A DNA stretch of 64,000 nucleotides from contig CM070873.1 in assembly GCA_036365515.1 (NCBI GenBank), positions 78,530,029 to 78,594,028 on the forward strand, in the 5' to 3' direction. The DNA is from Torymus aiolomorphi (taxonomy: Eukaryota > Arthropoda > Insecta > Hymenoptera > Torymidae). The position numbers and the translations under genes were made by a program. The notes below the pieces were generated by a model that was given only the letters and a program-made list of their open reading frames with translations, searched no databases and was not told the DNA's origin. Below, piece by piece: positions 22,388-34,188 of the stretch. Numbering within the stretch: position 1 is the first letter of the stretch; each line of letters begins with the position of its first letter.

Positions 22388-24420
22388 TTAAAAATGTAAT
22401 ATTTTTTGTTGTTCTACTGTTCCAAAGCCTTTGTTTAATCTCTTTAACAGAGATTTAAGCTGGTTTTTGAGTTTGTTGTCTTGAATCTTAGTTTCAACAA
22501 CAGTTAACCAATCCATCAAAGCAATAGTCTCAGTGGTGAACTCCTGACTGATACTAAAAACATCTTTTTGATGTTTAACTTTAATCAAAAAATTTTTCAG
22601 CTGCTCAAACTGCAAGACATTTTGAGACTCACCATGGCTGTAAATTTCTTTAACAGGAGAAAGAGGAGTTTCAATGTCCTCTTCTGACTCACTAGCTTCA
22701 GTTGTGACACTTTGCCGGGGATCAGGGCACAGGTACGCGGGTAATTACAATTAACACAAATCGGGTAAAACAACTATGTATTTATTTAGAAAATCTTAAA
22801 ATCTACTTTATACAAGAATGGGCGCCAGGTGCACGCGTCACTTGCACCGCAACAGAAAGCCTTCGCTGGCTAATTCCGCCGGGAGCAGAAACCCTATCTC
22901 TAAGCTACAGCTACAGCACGTGCTGCAGCTTGCGCGAATTCGGAGTCTCGTGACTCCCGACGCGGACGCGCACACACACATCGCTGGGGAAAACACGGGG
23001 AAGATAGGGAGAGGGACAAACCTTATGCGGCCAGGCGACGCTGCTGCGGTTATCCGCAGAGTAATGCCGGCCGGCGTTGCCCTCGTTGCTCTGCTGCTCC
23101 AGTTCGTCGATCGGCCGTCTTCTTCACCGCGGCGCGAGCGAGCAGTCCACACGGCTCCCGATGCTCGCGCGCGGTGTCTCTCATGGACGGCCGACGGCGC
23201 TACGGCACGGTGCATCTCTTCCTCTCTCTCCTCTGGCGTCGGCTGCTGCTGTCAGCGGCCTGGGAGAGCGAGGCTCGCTCTTGCTCCAGCTACAGCTTGT
23301 CCTCGCTGTAGCTGCTACTCGCCTCCTCGTTCCTGGTCAGCCTAGCACGAGAGGGGAAAAACCTTCGAAGGAGATGCACGCATGGATACGAGGTATGGGG
23401 AGGGACGGTGCGCGCGTAGGTGTGTGCGTGTGTACGACGTTGCGCGTCGACACATCGTTCGCCGCGGCCGCCGTGCCTTCCCAAATACTTCTTATTTCAG
23501 TAACAGGCAATTTGCCACGTTACACAGTAGTTTCACTAGATTCATCACTACTCTGAAAATTCTTGAGCAGTTTTCTTTTTCTTGTGAGATCTGGTCCTTC
23601 TAACATTTCTATTGACTATTAGAGCAGGTTTTGTGAAGTTTGGATTTGACTTTTCATGCTGGTCATCTGCTAATACCTTGGTAGTAGAAGAATCTCCTGA
23701 AGTGGAGGGAGCAGATCTTTTTAGGGAAGTAATAGCTTCTTTTGATGCCTCACAATCCATGTTTGCATCTTCATTAATATTGAGATTAAGACTACTGTCA
23801 GTTACTATCGTTTGAATTTGAGTGACTGGACCTTGAACAGTGGAAAGAGCTTGGTCGAGATCTTTATTTAACTCGGGACAATATTTAGCAATATGCCCCG
23901 GATTTTTACAAAAATGACATTTTATGTCATCTGCTTCAAAAAAGATCCAGTAATGTACATTTTGAAAATTTATTTTCATTTTATTAGGTAACTTATCGAA
24001 ATCTTCTTCTTTGACATAAAACTGTCGCCGATGGGATATCACATGTTTCCTGGCACCATTAGAAGTAGAGCATCTAATAATACTAATTCCATTTCTGGTA
24101 GTAATATTTAAACTTTTAAGTTGATCTACTACAATATCATTCGGAATTTGAGGTAGAATATTCGAAATAACGATACGTTTATATTGATGTACTGTTCTGC
24201 CAGGCAGAAATGGTGTAAACTCTAACACTTGATCGTTGACTTTTATTGTTTTTTACTTTGCTCTGATTGCAACTCGTCTGCCGCGGCTTAGAGTGAAACA
24301 GACTCTATTTTCCGAAATCTTGGAAAAACACGATAGCTTTTTAATATCCATGAGTTTTTGAAACTCGTCCATATATTGATCGTTTGTAAATCCGTCTATT
24401 ACCTTAAGTAGTACGGACTA
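22388..24420 (-). pseudogene. LINE ORF1 (gag-like, CCHC knuckle), interrupted by a solo LTR
   Basis: In order on the minus strand: an N-terminal part (FTNDQYMDEFQKLMDIKKLS...) ended by an in-frame TAA near 24253; a body with FTPFLPGRTVHQYKR and an RNA-binding-like region; a zinc knuckle CHFCKNPGHIAKYC (C-x2-C-x4-H-x4-C) near 23890; a basic stretch RRTRSHKKKK; a frameshift near 23570 into an acidic Ser-rich segment; the solo LTR; and the continuation EASESEEDIETPLSPVKE to the stop at 22388. Removing the LTR and one ACTG copy restores the frame of the acidic segment. ORF1 proteins of this kind coat LINE RNA. This copy is dead. Confidence 0.7.
22703..23524 (-). mobile_element. solo LTR of about 822 bp
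   Basis: Read on the minus strand it starts TGTAACGTGGCAAATTGCC and ends GCAAAGTGTCACA, giving the usual TG...CA ends with a short inverted repeat (TGTAAC/GTCACA). The four bases CAGT (ACTG on the minus strand) flank both ends at 22699-22702 and 23525-23528. An AATAAA lies near the 3' end (minus strand, about 22776). There is no internal coding region, as expected after LTR-LTR recombination. The interior is GC-rich with CT runs and yields long but meaningless open frames on both strands. A 4-bp duplication fits Gypsy-like elements, but the superfamily is not proven. Confidence 0.7.
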
Positions 24421-24430
24421 CTTAAACGTG

Positions 24431-24970
24431 AGCAAAAAGCTGAGAAAAAATTACGTTGAAAACATATGTTAAAAGTTTTTCAAAACTTTTATTGTTATGT
24501 TAAAAATTAGCATCCAAAACGAAAGGTTTTCGCGTTCACGGACCGGTCTTGGTTTCATGTGTTCTTCGTGATCGACTAGTATAGTACTTTTGTTTATTCC
24601 CTTACAGCCTATTTAGCCCAATAAGTGACCTATATATCTTTTCCCGTATTCGCTTTCAATCCATACTTTTATCAAGTGATGCGCAGTCTCCGATTAGTTC
24701 GTTGAGCCTAGAGATCTTTCCTTAGGGCAAAGACTTGAAGGTTTTTGCAAATTTGTTTTAAATCATATTTAATACACTATTAATGATCATAGAAGTTGTA
24801 TAAGCATACAGCGGTCTCCCATCCTAGTACTAACCGTACTAAACCCCGAGAAAAAAAATTAGTCTGGCTGATGTCTGGTTTTAGTCTCGCTCGAGAAGTC
24901 TGGCGGTAGTCTCGCTACGGTCACTATCCCAGACTTTTTCCAAGACAAATATTTTTTTTTTCAATTTCAA
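24431..24970. other. non-coding DNA, no gene seen
   Basis: AT-rich. The stretch 24840-24960 already contains isolated 'gtctgg' and 'ccagac' words in variant spacing and grades into the regular 64-bp array that follows. Confidence 0.5.
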
Positions 24971-25277
24971 GTCTAGCAAAAGTGCTAGACTTAATCTGGG
25001 ACCTTTAGCCAGACTTATATTTCTGCGTTATATGGTCTGTCAAAATTGCCAGACGAAATCCGAGACTTTTACCCAGACTTATATTTTTTCGAGATAAAGT
25101 CTGGCAAAACTGCCAGACAAAATCAGGCACTTTTACCCAGATTAGTATTTTTTCGCAATAAATTCTGGCCAAATTGCCAGACTAAATCCAGTACTTTTAC
25201 CCCAGACTTGAATTTTTTCGCAATAAAGTCTGGCAAAATTCCCAGACTAAATCCAGTACTTTTACCCCAGACTGAAT
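24971..25277. repeat. 64-bp tandem repeat, about 4.8 copies
   Basis: Units begin at 24971, 25035, 25099, 25163 and 25228. The period is 64, 64, 64 and 65 bp. Each unit opens with a palindrome of the type GTCTGGCAAAATTGCCAGAC and continues 'aaatcc.g.acttttacccagactt' and 'tttttcgcaataaa'. Since 64 is not a multiple of three, the 77-codon open frame across it is accidental. Confidence 0.85.
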
Positions 25278-25607
25278 GATTTATCCAGATTTTCGTATTT
25301 TTTAAAAAGCAAGATACTTTTATCGAAAAAGATAAATTTTAAACTACCTTAACTCTTTGCGGTGCAGCGGGTCACCCAATGACCCACAAACACTTGATGG
25401 ATTTTTAAAAATAATCGTATATTTTTCAAAGAAGGTATGTATAAATCGTGTGTTTTTAGAATAACAGATTTATTCAACTTCAGTGTTGTTAACAGGCTGA
25501 ACAACAAAAATTTTATGATCGAAATCGATTTGAAATAAGACATTTTGTATATTACTAATAGGTATTGAAATTTGGTAATCATTTTTAATATTACAGGAAT
25601 AAATAAA
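25278..25607. other. non-coding DNA after the 64-bp array
   Basis: About 330 bp of AT-rich sequence. A 77-codon minus-strand open frame (25349-25582) shows no domain. It may be the non-coding end of the decayed transposon that follows, but no terminal repeat could be identified. Confidence 0.4.
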
Positions 25608-25843
25608 TTATTTAAAATTTGTAACTAGCTCGCATTGAAATATTTCAGAAAGATTGTACTTATTAACTACTGCATAGATTTTTCAAACATTTTTATCACA
25701 CTCATTACAGTTTTTATAGCACGCACACTCACAATTTTTTATAAATAGCTGGACGGCTCCGATTTAAGAATTTCCGTCTAAAAGATATTTAATTACATGA
25801 GATTTTGTTTTTCTACTTCTGTTGTAATATTCCGAATCAATAG

Positions 25844-26611
25844 TACACTGAGAAAACTGTCGTAGGAAAATTTACTGAAAAGCTAATAAAAATTACTATT
25901 TTTTATAGCAACGATGGGATATCATGGAAATTTAGGTACTTTTGCTAACTAATATAGTAATTTTTGTAGCCAAGCTTAAACTTAAAAAAAATTGATTTTC
26001 ATGATTTTATATCTATAGGATACCTAATATTTATACAATATTTAATATATTATTAATTAAATTTAGCTATACAAGAAATAAATAAGGAAATAAAAATTTT
26101 TTTTACGGTGGTTGTGTATTCGAACCCTGGACCCTCCGCACGCTAGGCAGACGCGCTAACCTCTTACCCACGTGAGCTTCTTGAGTACAAAATTTTGGAA
26201 CTGATACATTGGCTACCTTCGCTTACGAGAGAACTTTGATGATTATTTGATAGCAATAAATAACTATGATAATATAAAGAAATAACTCATAGCTCACCTG
26301 CACAACGTAAAAATAAAATAACTGAATCGATATTGTCGATGTTTTTGATAACTTAAAAGGAAGATAATCTCAAATTGCGGGAGAAACATAACCTCAATCA
26401 GACACGTGCTCCCGGCGTGCACGCAATAAGTACTACATGTAGAGGGCACTTTTTGCTATGTGTAGTAGTAAAAATTATTAAGATACCTTGTAAATATTCC
26501 TGAACTATAGCAAAATTTTTTATAATTTGCTTATATCCCCGCGTTGCTATCAAATATAGTAATTTTTGTTAGTTTTTCAGTAAATTTTCCTACGACAGTT
26601 TTCTCAGTGTA
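25844..26611. mobile_element. second TA-flanked TIR element with a tRNA-like unit
   Basis: The 764-bp element at 25846-26609 starts CACTGAGAAAACTGTCGTAG and ends with the exact complement. Pairing continues about 55 bp inward ('aaaattactat'). TA flanks both ends (25844-25845, 26610-26611). If the element and one TA are removed, the host transposase frame continues from YIDKTT into IDSEYYNRS, which confirms the boundaries independently. There is no transposase inside. The ends resemble those of the element at 7579-8297 (CAC.GAGA.AAA). Confidence 0.8.
26105..26182 (-). other. degenerate tRNA-like (pol III) sequence
   Basis: On the minus strand: a weak A-box (GTGGGTAAGAGGTTAGCGC); an anticodon arm TCTGC-CTAGCGT-GCGGA that pairs well and would present AGC (Ala); then GGGTTCGAATAC, a fair B-box. 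The T-stem is mismatched (the 3' side reads ACACAACC) and no acceptor stem closes. It ends CCACCGTAAAAAAAATTTTT, very like the CTTCCGTAAAAATTTTTTTT after the tRNA-like unit at 7825. It is probably a tRNA-derived pol III promoter and not a tRNA gene. Confidence 0.5.
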
Positions 26612-27406
26612 GTTTTATCTATATACAATCTAAAAAGTATATGTATTTTATTTTCATTAAATTCGATATTTCGCAAACAATACATAGCAAATGGGGGAAG
26701 ATACTCAGTTTTTTCACATTTGTCTATAATAGATGACTTTTGATCAATTGGTTGTAATTTTAAACGAGCTTTTCCTGAGATTAAATATTTTCTTTTTATT
26801 TCTACTTGATTTACAAATAACGATAGAGAAGAACGAATTTGCATTTCTGCGTATTTGGTCCCATAAACAAGACTCTTAAGTACTCCATTCATATTTTCGA
26901 AGGAATTATGGGAGTCACCCACAATGATCCCAATCGCTTAACAATTTCATGTAGATGTTGTATTAAATGCAAATTACAACTTGTGTCGTACAAGGTACTA
27001 AATTGTAAAACATATTCTCGTAAAAGCAATAAAACTTGTTCTATGATATCGTTTGAAACACTGTTCTGACTTAGTAAATAGATTCCAAACACCAATAACT
27101 TATGATGATTAAGATATATCGGATTCATAACATCGCTAAGTATCGGCAAACTATATACTAATAAAAATAGGTTTAGCTCAGATACCTTCCAATACAATAT
27201 TTCTGAAATCGAGGGCGGTAATCGAACAACAGAATTTAGGGGGCATATTGACAATAGACGTTTGTTAATCATTGATACAAATTTAGTCCTCGAAAAAGTC
27301 TGATCGCGATTTTCGCTGTCAAACCAAAGCCAACCCAATTTTTGGGTTAGTCCTACATAATATGTAGGACTAAGTATACACAGTGCATTGTGTCAATCGC
27401 AGTCGT

Positions 27407-27847
27407 TTAACCTTTAGACTGCCGGAATTTCAAGGGGCAAATTGCCCTCAGAAAACTGGTATAAAAGGTGCGACGCTGTAAAAGAGCGTCGTAACTATAA
27501 ACGCGAACATGAACTAAAGACCGAGCGCGACGCGAAAACGAAGTGAAAGAGAGAAAGAGTAGGCGACGCAAGCAACTCGATGGCTTCGGAGAGCGCGCCG
27601 TAGCGCCATTTTCGATTGCGACATCGAGTGATCGCACTCGAATTTAGGTGGGCCCGTGCGTAGGCAGCAACAAAGATACAGAGTGATGTTCCGTTTATGC
27701 GGACTAGTGAGCGAGCGAGCATGGTGCGGCGTCACGCGGACGTCGTCGCCGTCGGGTCGGAATAGCGTGCAGAAGTGAGTGTGTGTGTGTGTGTGAGAGA
27801 GAATACGCGCGCGGGGCGAAAATAAAGATCATCGCGCCGAATCGTTC

Positions 27848-27899
<52 letters not shown>

Positions 27900-28294
27900 C
27901 GGGTAGTGGTGATTCTCTCCCAGCGGAAAAAGTCGCGTAGCTTTCGGGTAGTGGTGCTCTCCTCCCTTCGGGGAGGACATTTCTCCGTAGACGGAAGCAC
28001 GCGAATCACGCCTTGAGGAAGAATCTCGTAGCCGGGGATTTTGTTGCGAGCAAGAGTGTATAGAGTGTGTGTGTGAACGAGCAACTGCGTGAGATCGCCT
28101 CGCGTCTTATAAATTTGGTGATCTATAGAGTAGGGTGTGGAGCGAAAGAACGTTTTGTCGCGGTATCCGGGACTTGCGCCTGCGAGCGTAAATTACCGCG
28201 TTATAAAGGTATCTTATATCATTGATTGATCATAAGCAAAGTGTCGATCATGGGGTGCGCCAATATATTGGCTTTCCGGCAGTCTAAAGGTTAA
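27407..28294. mobile_element. piggyBac-like non-autonomous element, 880 bp
   Basis: TTAA at 27407-27410 and 28291-28294 flanks an element whose ends are exact inverted repeats of 17 bp, CCTTTAGACTGCCGGAA. It lies inside the decayed transposase. Removing it with one TTAA lets the host frame continue from CLQLYL. The interior is strikingly GC-rich for this region and contains a (GT)n run at 27849-27898 and GC-rich duplicated words ('gggtagtggtg'), but no transposase. TTAA duplication plus a CCY start is typical of piggyBac. Confidence 0.85.
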
Positions 28295-29767
28295 ATATAG
28301 TTGTAAGCAATTTTTGATAACATCGAAAGGCCCTTTAACATCGAAAACATCTTTTTGTTGAACAGAAGCTTCCTCCGCGAATTTCATCGATTCTTTGGTT
28401 GTATGCATATCAGTTTTTTCCTTAAATGAATAAATATGTACATTATCAAATCTCTCCCTCTTTTGTTTGCAATTTTGACACCCATAATCGCCATTATATT
28501 GTTTCATATTTAAGAATTGAGCCTTCGCAGGAAGGTCACACGTCCCATACATAACGATTCCACGTACTTTTAACAAATGACTACAATTTGGAATAGAAAA
28601 CATGACACCATTATATAATTTTCTTAATGAATCACAAAAAACGCTCATGAATAAATTAGCAGAAGTTTTAGTTGGACCAAACCAAAGCCCAGTTAATAAC
28701 ATGTTGTCTCTTTTAAACCTTTGCGCATACGGAAGCTCGTTAATAACGAAGTAAAATCGCCATATACCTAATTTGGAAGATTTATACAATGGCACTCCGT
28801 CAGTATTCCACGCAAGTGAAATATTATTTGGATCTGATAGAAAACTTTTAGAACATAATTCTTTGTAGATCGATTCATCGTATATATCTTCCAAATTATC
28901 ATTACAAATTTTTTGACGTGTCGTTTTATCATTAAGCATTACCTTGAAACCCAAGCGCATATGAGGCGTTTCACGTCAGCTCTCCAGGCGCGGCGCGCGA
29001 GCGCGAAATCATGCTGTTTTCAGCTTGTGTTTGAAGGGCTAAGATGTATCTAGAAAAAATAATCCCCAAGTGATTTCGATGTATTTTTTCCTCAGCTTTC
29101 CGATGGTGCTATTAGTTTCTCAAAATTTTTCAATTCTAAGTATTTCTTGAATAATATCTCGAAAAAATAAAAAAACCCCTATGTAGAAGAAGGCTATATC
29201 CATGTAAAATTTCTTCCTCTTTCGATCTAGCAGGTCAAAAAAAATATTAAAAATATAGTTTTTGAGATATAACACGCTTTATGTTTTTGTGTAATTGTGT
29301 TTTTTGTTTAATTGTGTTACAATAGGTATTTCAATAAAATAAGATGTTTTTGTTTTTGTTTTACAAAATTCACACTCCTATTGATCACTATCTTTTTCTG
29401 TCAGACAAGTAGTACAATAATAATGGCGTATATTAATGGAGTTTTTACGTTTGCAAAAATTTTTTTAAATCTATATAACGATCTAACGCATAAATTAGGC
29501 TAATACAGTGATTTGAAATCAAACTAAGAATTTTTGCAAAAATTGTCCTCTCAAGCTTACAATGAATTAATAACGAAAGTACAGACAAAACATGTTCCGC
29601 GTACATCAGTGGCGCTCCAGGATAAAGGGTTTTTTTCCTCATTGTCTGAGGAAAACACGTCATCTTCAAATTCTCCATTGTCCAACGATAATTCAGTCTC
29701 ACTACTGTCCGATTCTGTAGTAACATCTGTACCTGCCCTTTCCTCGCTATCATCATTTGATTGTTGA

Positions 29768-31344
29768 TCTTCTTACATACCTACATTGATTTTTTAGTTT
29801 TTAATTTATAGATATTTAAAATGCATACAAATGAACAGTCTATAAAACTTTTAATACTGCATTTTGAGACAATTCATATGGAATATTCATAAAACGCGGT
29901 TTCCTTTATGTTCCTACTTTTTAACTAATACGATTTTTAATTTTATATATTTTATAAAATTTCGATATGTCTAAACGATCTTAAGAATAAAAATGAAAGG
30001 AAAAATAAAATAATGAGTAAAAAATTATTGTAAGAAATTCTGAATTAATATTTTCAATTTGTGAATGAATGTATCATACTGTAGAAATTAAGAACTCAAG
30101 AAATTACAATTAACTGCTTTTCAGGTAAATCTCCCAAAGATCCACAGGTCAGCGATGCCCTAGAACACGGTAGCGCGGGTGTTAAACTAAAATGACTAAT
30201 CCGGAATTCAGCACCTGGAATCCCGAAAACAACTCAGAGTTCGAGGGCGAACTTCGCTTTTTAACGTAGGTATTGGATCGCTGAGGAGTTTGCGCGCGCT
30301 TAGATATTGGAATCTGACATGGGGGCGTGGCCAATATATATATACCTTAGCCATAGTCAATATGGCGCAGAAGAGTCCGTTTTGTACAGCGTTAGACTCA
30401 CAAGGGTCGCATGACCGATGTCAGATCCCAATAAGAAAGGCTGGCGAAGCCGGTTTCCCGCAGAGGGCGGTAGTACCCGTGAGAAGGACGGGTTATGAGC
30501 AATAACGCGACGAGTACCGAAAAAACACTGTATTAGAATCACTTAAGATGATGCGATACCCACACTATTACTCAAAATTGAGTTCCCGTTTTTCTCATTT
30601 AATGTTTAATTTTAAGGAAAAAACTCTTTGATACGTTATAGTTCTTTATGAAACTTAAAACGTGTCAAAGATTTTTTTCAAAAAGTTTAAAATTGAAGGA
30701 GAAAAACGGGAACCCAGAATTGAGTAATATTGTGAGTATCACATCACCTTAAGTACGATGCACAAGTGCGGTTAATAACAGTAAAGTTAGTTCGCGCGCA
30801 ACAGTTTAAGTTCAAACGCGGGAAACGACGCGACGCGGCGAAGCTGCTTTCTCGTGCGTGGTGTTGAAGTACGACGGGCTGATCCGCACCCGCTCGTACA
30901 CAGAACAGAAGGATACACGAGACCATTTCCATGTAGGCTTTTTACAAATAAATCGTGGGGGAGAAGCAGAAAACTTATATTCGGAGGAGCAGCATTCGAC
31001 TCTCTCTCTCACTCCGCCGCTCCCGCTGAGGTAGCTTTTCTCTCTCTCGCTCGCACTCGCTCGGTTGAATCAGCAGGCGGGCCGGCCATCGGATCCTTGC
31101 TCGCTGTCTCGCTCATTCTGGTATGTCACAAAACGCGAAACGCAGACCCGCTCTCTACCTATAACGCTCGAGGTCCCGACTCCACTCACTAACACACGCG
31201 TGACTGAGGAATAAAATTTCGACTTAATTCACGCATGCGTTGCAGAACATGCCGTAACGTCACGGAACATTTTTTCCGTTCTCACTGTACGCAAGAAAAA
31301 ACTTATAAAAACGAAAAAAGATGTAGCCTCGATCTCGTAATTTA
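29768..31344. other. interval between transposase N-terminal pieces, with one TTAA hairpin
   Basis: No gene recognised. A CpG-richer patch at 30780-31200 has unsupported open frames on both strands. The only defined item is the TTAA element at 30547-30748. If the open frame at 31345-31590 is the true start of the transposase, this whole stretch was inserted into the transposon or is its intron. Confidence 0.4.
30543..30752. mobile_element. TTAA-flanked hairpin MITE, 202 bp
   Basis: TTAA at 30543-30546 and 30749-30752. The left arm starts GATGATGCGATACCCACACT and runs to CCCGTTTTTCTC. The right arm is its complement with scattered differences (the paired arm starts GGTGATGTGATACTCACA). The arms are about 50 bp and the whole folds back on itself. 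It is non-coding, and the target site again suggests a piggyBac-type source. Confidence 0.75.
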
Positions 31345-31590
31345 TTATAGTATTATCAAAAGAGCCTTACTGCTATCTTCGTTATGGAGAGAAGTTGAGG
31401 GGTGTTCAACAGAATGATCTATTCCATAGTTCAGTTTTTCAGCATTACTTCCATTACTTTTACAACTTTCATCTGTCGACTTCACATCTGATTCTTCGTT
31501 TTCTGTATGCAAATTATTTTTGTATTTTGTTCGCAATTTATATTGCTGCGATTTCGAATACTTAAAAAAATGAATCGGTCTTTCCGACAT
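31345..31590 (-). pseudogene. possible first exon of the decayed transposase
   Basis: From an ATG at 31590 the minus strand reads MSERPIHFFKYSKSQQYKLR, then an acidic and Ser-rich run (ENEESDVKSTDESCKS). A short basic, aromatic start followed by an acidic region is usual at the beginning of TNP2-like animal transposases. It lies on the same strand, upstream of the acidic piece at 29767. The link is inferred from position and composition only. Confidence 0.35.
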
Positions 31591-31629
31591 TTTGATCAGC
31601 TGATTCAATGTATTTGAAAAATTAATCAA

Positions 31630-32839
<1,210 letters not shown>

Positions 32840-33865
32840 TCGTCGCGCGATAAGAAGAAAAGCGAACTTGGAAAATACAGGCGAACAAAAGCCAAAAACG
32901 CGTCTAAAGTGAAGAAAAGCCAACAAACGGTCGCGAAAAAGCCAGTTTGAGCCCTCCCAGACGAAGAAAAGCCAGTTTGACTTGTCTCAGACGAAAAAAA
33001 GCTAGTTTATGCCATCTCTGGACAAAAAAGCCCACCTGCCGACATTTCATGCTAGAAAAAAAATTCAATTCTGTTAGCGAAAATACTTTTACGTACGTGT
33101 ATTGATAAATAATGTTGTATTATACTTGTAAATTTTAATTATCATAAATATAATAAAATTACTGTTAATTAATACTATTAATAAGCGGTACTAGGAATCT
33201 TGAATCAATGTACTGACAGTTCCTGGTTTGTCATTGGCTTTGACCATATGTCAAAAGCACTGCAACGCCGTTCATGAATTATATAAGGTACTCGCAATGG
33301 CCTTCCAAGCGTTTGACGCAGTAGTGCCACCGGCCGGGGCCACTACTTTCAGCGTTCCTAAGAGTTTTTCTGTGTAAGTATAGCATAATAAATGTACAAT
33401 TACGCGTACACTATCATTTATGAACGACTTATTGCAGTGCTTTTGACAAATGTTCAGAGACAATGATAAAAAAACTGGAATTATCAGTACACTGATCGGG
33501 ATTCCTAGAATCGCTTATTAATAGTATCAATAGTAATTGTAATGTGATAATTAAAATTTACAAGCATAATATACAGCATTATTTATCAATAGCGTACGCA
33601 AAAGTATTTCCTTATCAGAATTGGATTTTTTTTCTCACGCGAAATGTCGTCAGTAGCGATTTTTTGTCTAGAGACGGCGCAAACTGACTTTTTTTCATCT
33701 GAGACAAGTCAAACTGGCTTTTCTTCGTCTGGGAAGGCGCAAACTGGCTTTTTTCGCAGCAAAGCCGTTTGTTGGTTTTTCTTCTCCTTAGACGCGTTTT
33801 TGGCTTTTCTTCGCCTATAACTTCCAAGTTGGTTTTTCTTCGTACCGCGCGACGACATAGGCCCA
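32840..33865. repeat. 1 kb foldback with short tandem repeats in the arms
   Basis: The arms of about 490 bp pair around a centre near 33350. The outer ends pair 'cgtcgcgcgataagaagaaa' with 'tttcttcgtaccgcgcgacg'. Inner landmarks such as 'aggaatc...gcttatta' and 'ttacgtacg' also match. Each arm carries three to four units of about 33-36 bp of the type 'agacgaagaaaagccagttt'. On the minus strand of the right arm these read as repeated KKSQFxxS. A GC-rich centre (33300-33360) forms its own stem 'gtggcc...ggccac'. Confidence 0.75.
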
Positions 33866-34134
33866 TTCGCACGTAGCCCTCGTCCGCGCGCGAATCCCCT
33901 CGCGGACTCCGGCCCGCACTTTGTGGCCGCTGTATTCTGGCTGAATGATTACGACCATTTTCGTGCATATTGGCCAGAATGCAACGTTACAAATCAATAA
34001 CCTCTAACAATTAAATGTACTTATTGCATTCTTTGGTTTTTTAATTTACTGCGTTTGACGATTTTTTATTTTATCACTTGAAATTAAAGGTAAACCTATT
34101 TTATAATAATAGAAAATTCTTTATATACATATAT

Positions 34135-34136
<2 letters not shown>

Positions 34137-34188
<52 letters not shown>

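Larger units (their letters stand above)
21697..24430 (-). mobile_element. LINE copy 2, ORF1 and truncated ORF2, no RT
   Basis: Minus-strand non-LTR element. ORF1 occupies about 24420-22388, ORF2 starts with ATG at 22378 only nine bases after the ORF1 stop, and the 3' UTR runs to about 21697 with a CGATACACATACATGTGTAT hairpin. The 3' UTR is shared with copy 1 at 12713-13148. The element has no reverse transcriptase. It is broken by a solo LTR at 22703-23524. The 5' end is estimated from the loss of coding-like sequence and is uncertain. Confidence 0.75.
25608..29767 (-). pseudogene. decayed CACTA/TNP2-like transposase, broken by nested insertions
   Basis: Minus strand, in order. 29767-29630: acidic N-terminus (SDSSETELSLDNGEFEDDVF), then a frameshift at an A-run. 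29640-29450: LYPGAPLMYAEHVLSVLSLL. 29440-29279: two Cys pairs, CTTC...CEFC, then SYFIEIPIVTQL. 28970-29278: a non-coding gap. 28960-28295: the core with LAWNTDGVPLYKSSKLGIWR, INELPYAQRF and LLTGLWFGPTK. 27406-26610: HNSFENMNGVLKSLVYGTKY. 25845-25608: DSEYYNRSRKTKSH, then CECACYKNCNEC and IYAVVNKYNLSEIF. This order is that of the large TNP2/Transposase_21-like proteins of CACTA (En/Spm-type) elements; the assignment is from family knowledge. In-frame stops occur at 27393, 25764 and 25683. A TIR element (25846-26609) and a piggyBac-like element (27411-28290) interrupt it. No terminal repeats of the transposon itself were identified. Confidence 0.75.

Noticed and set aside
22818..23556. 175- and 159-codon open frames
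   Set aside because: They lie within the GC-rich solo LTR, overlap opposite-strand frames and contain no retroviral or other domain.
25046..25279. 77-codon frame with an internal repeat
   Set aside because: The DNA repeats every 64 bp, so the frame shifts each unit and the apparent protein repeat is not maintained.
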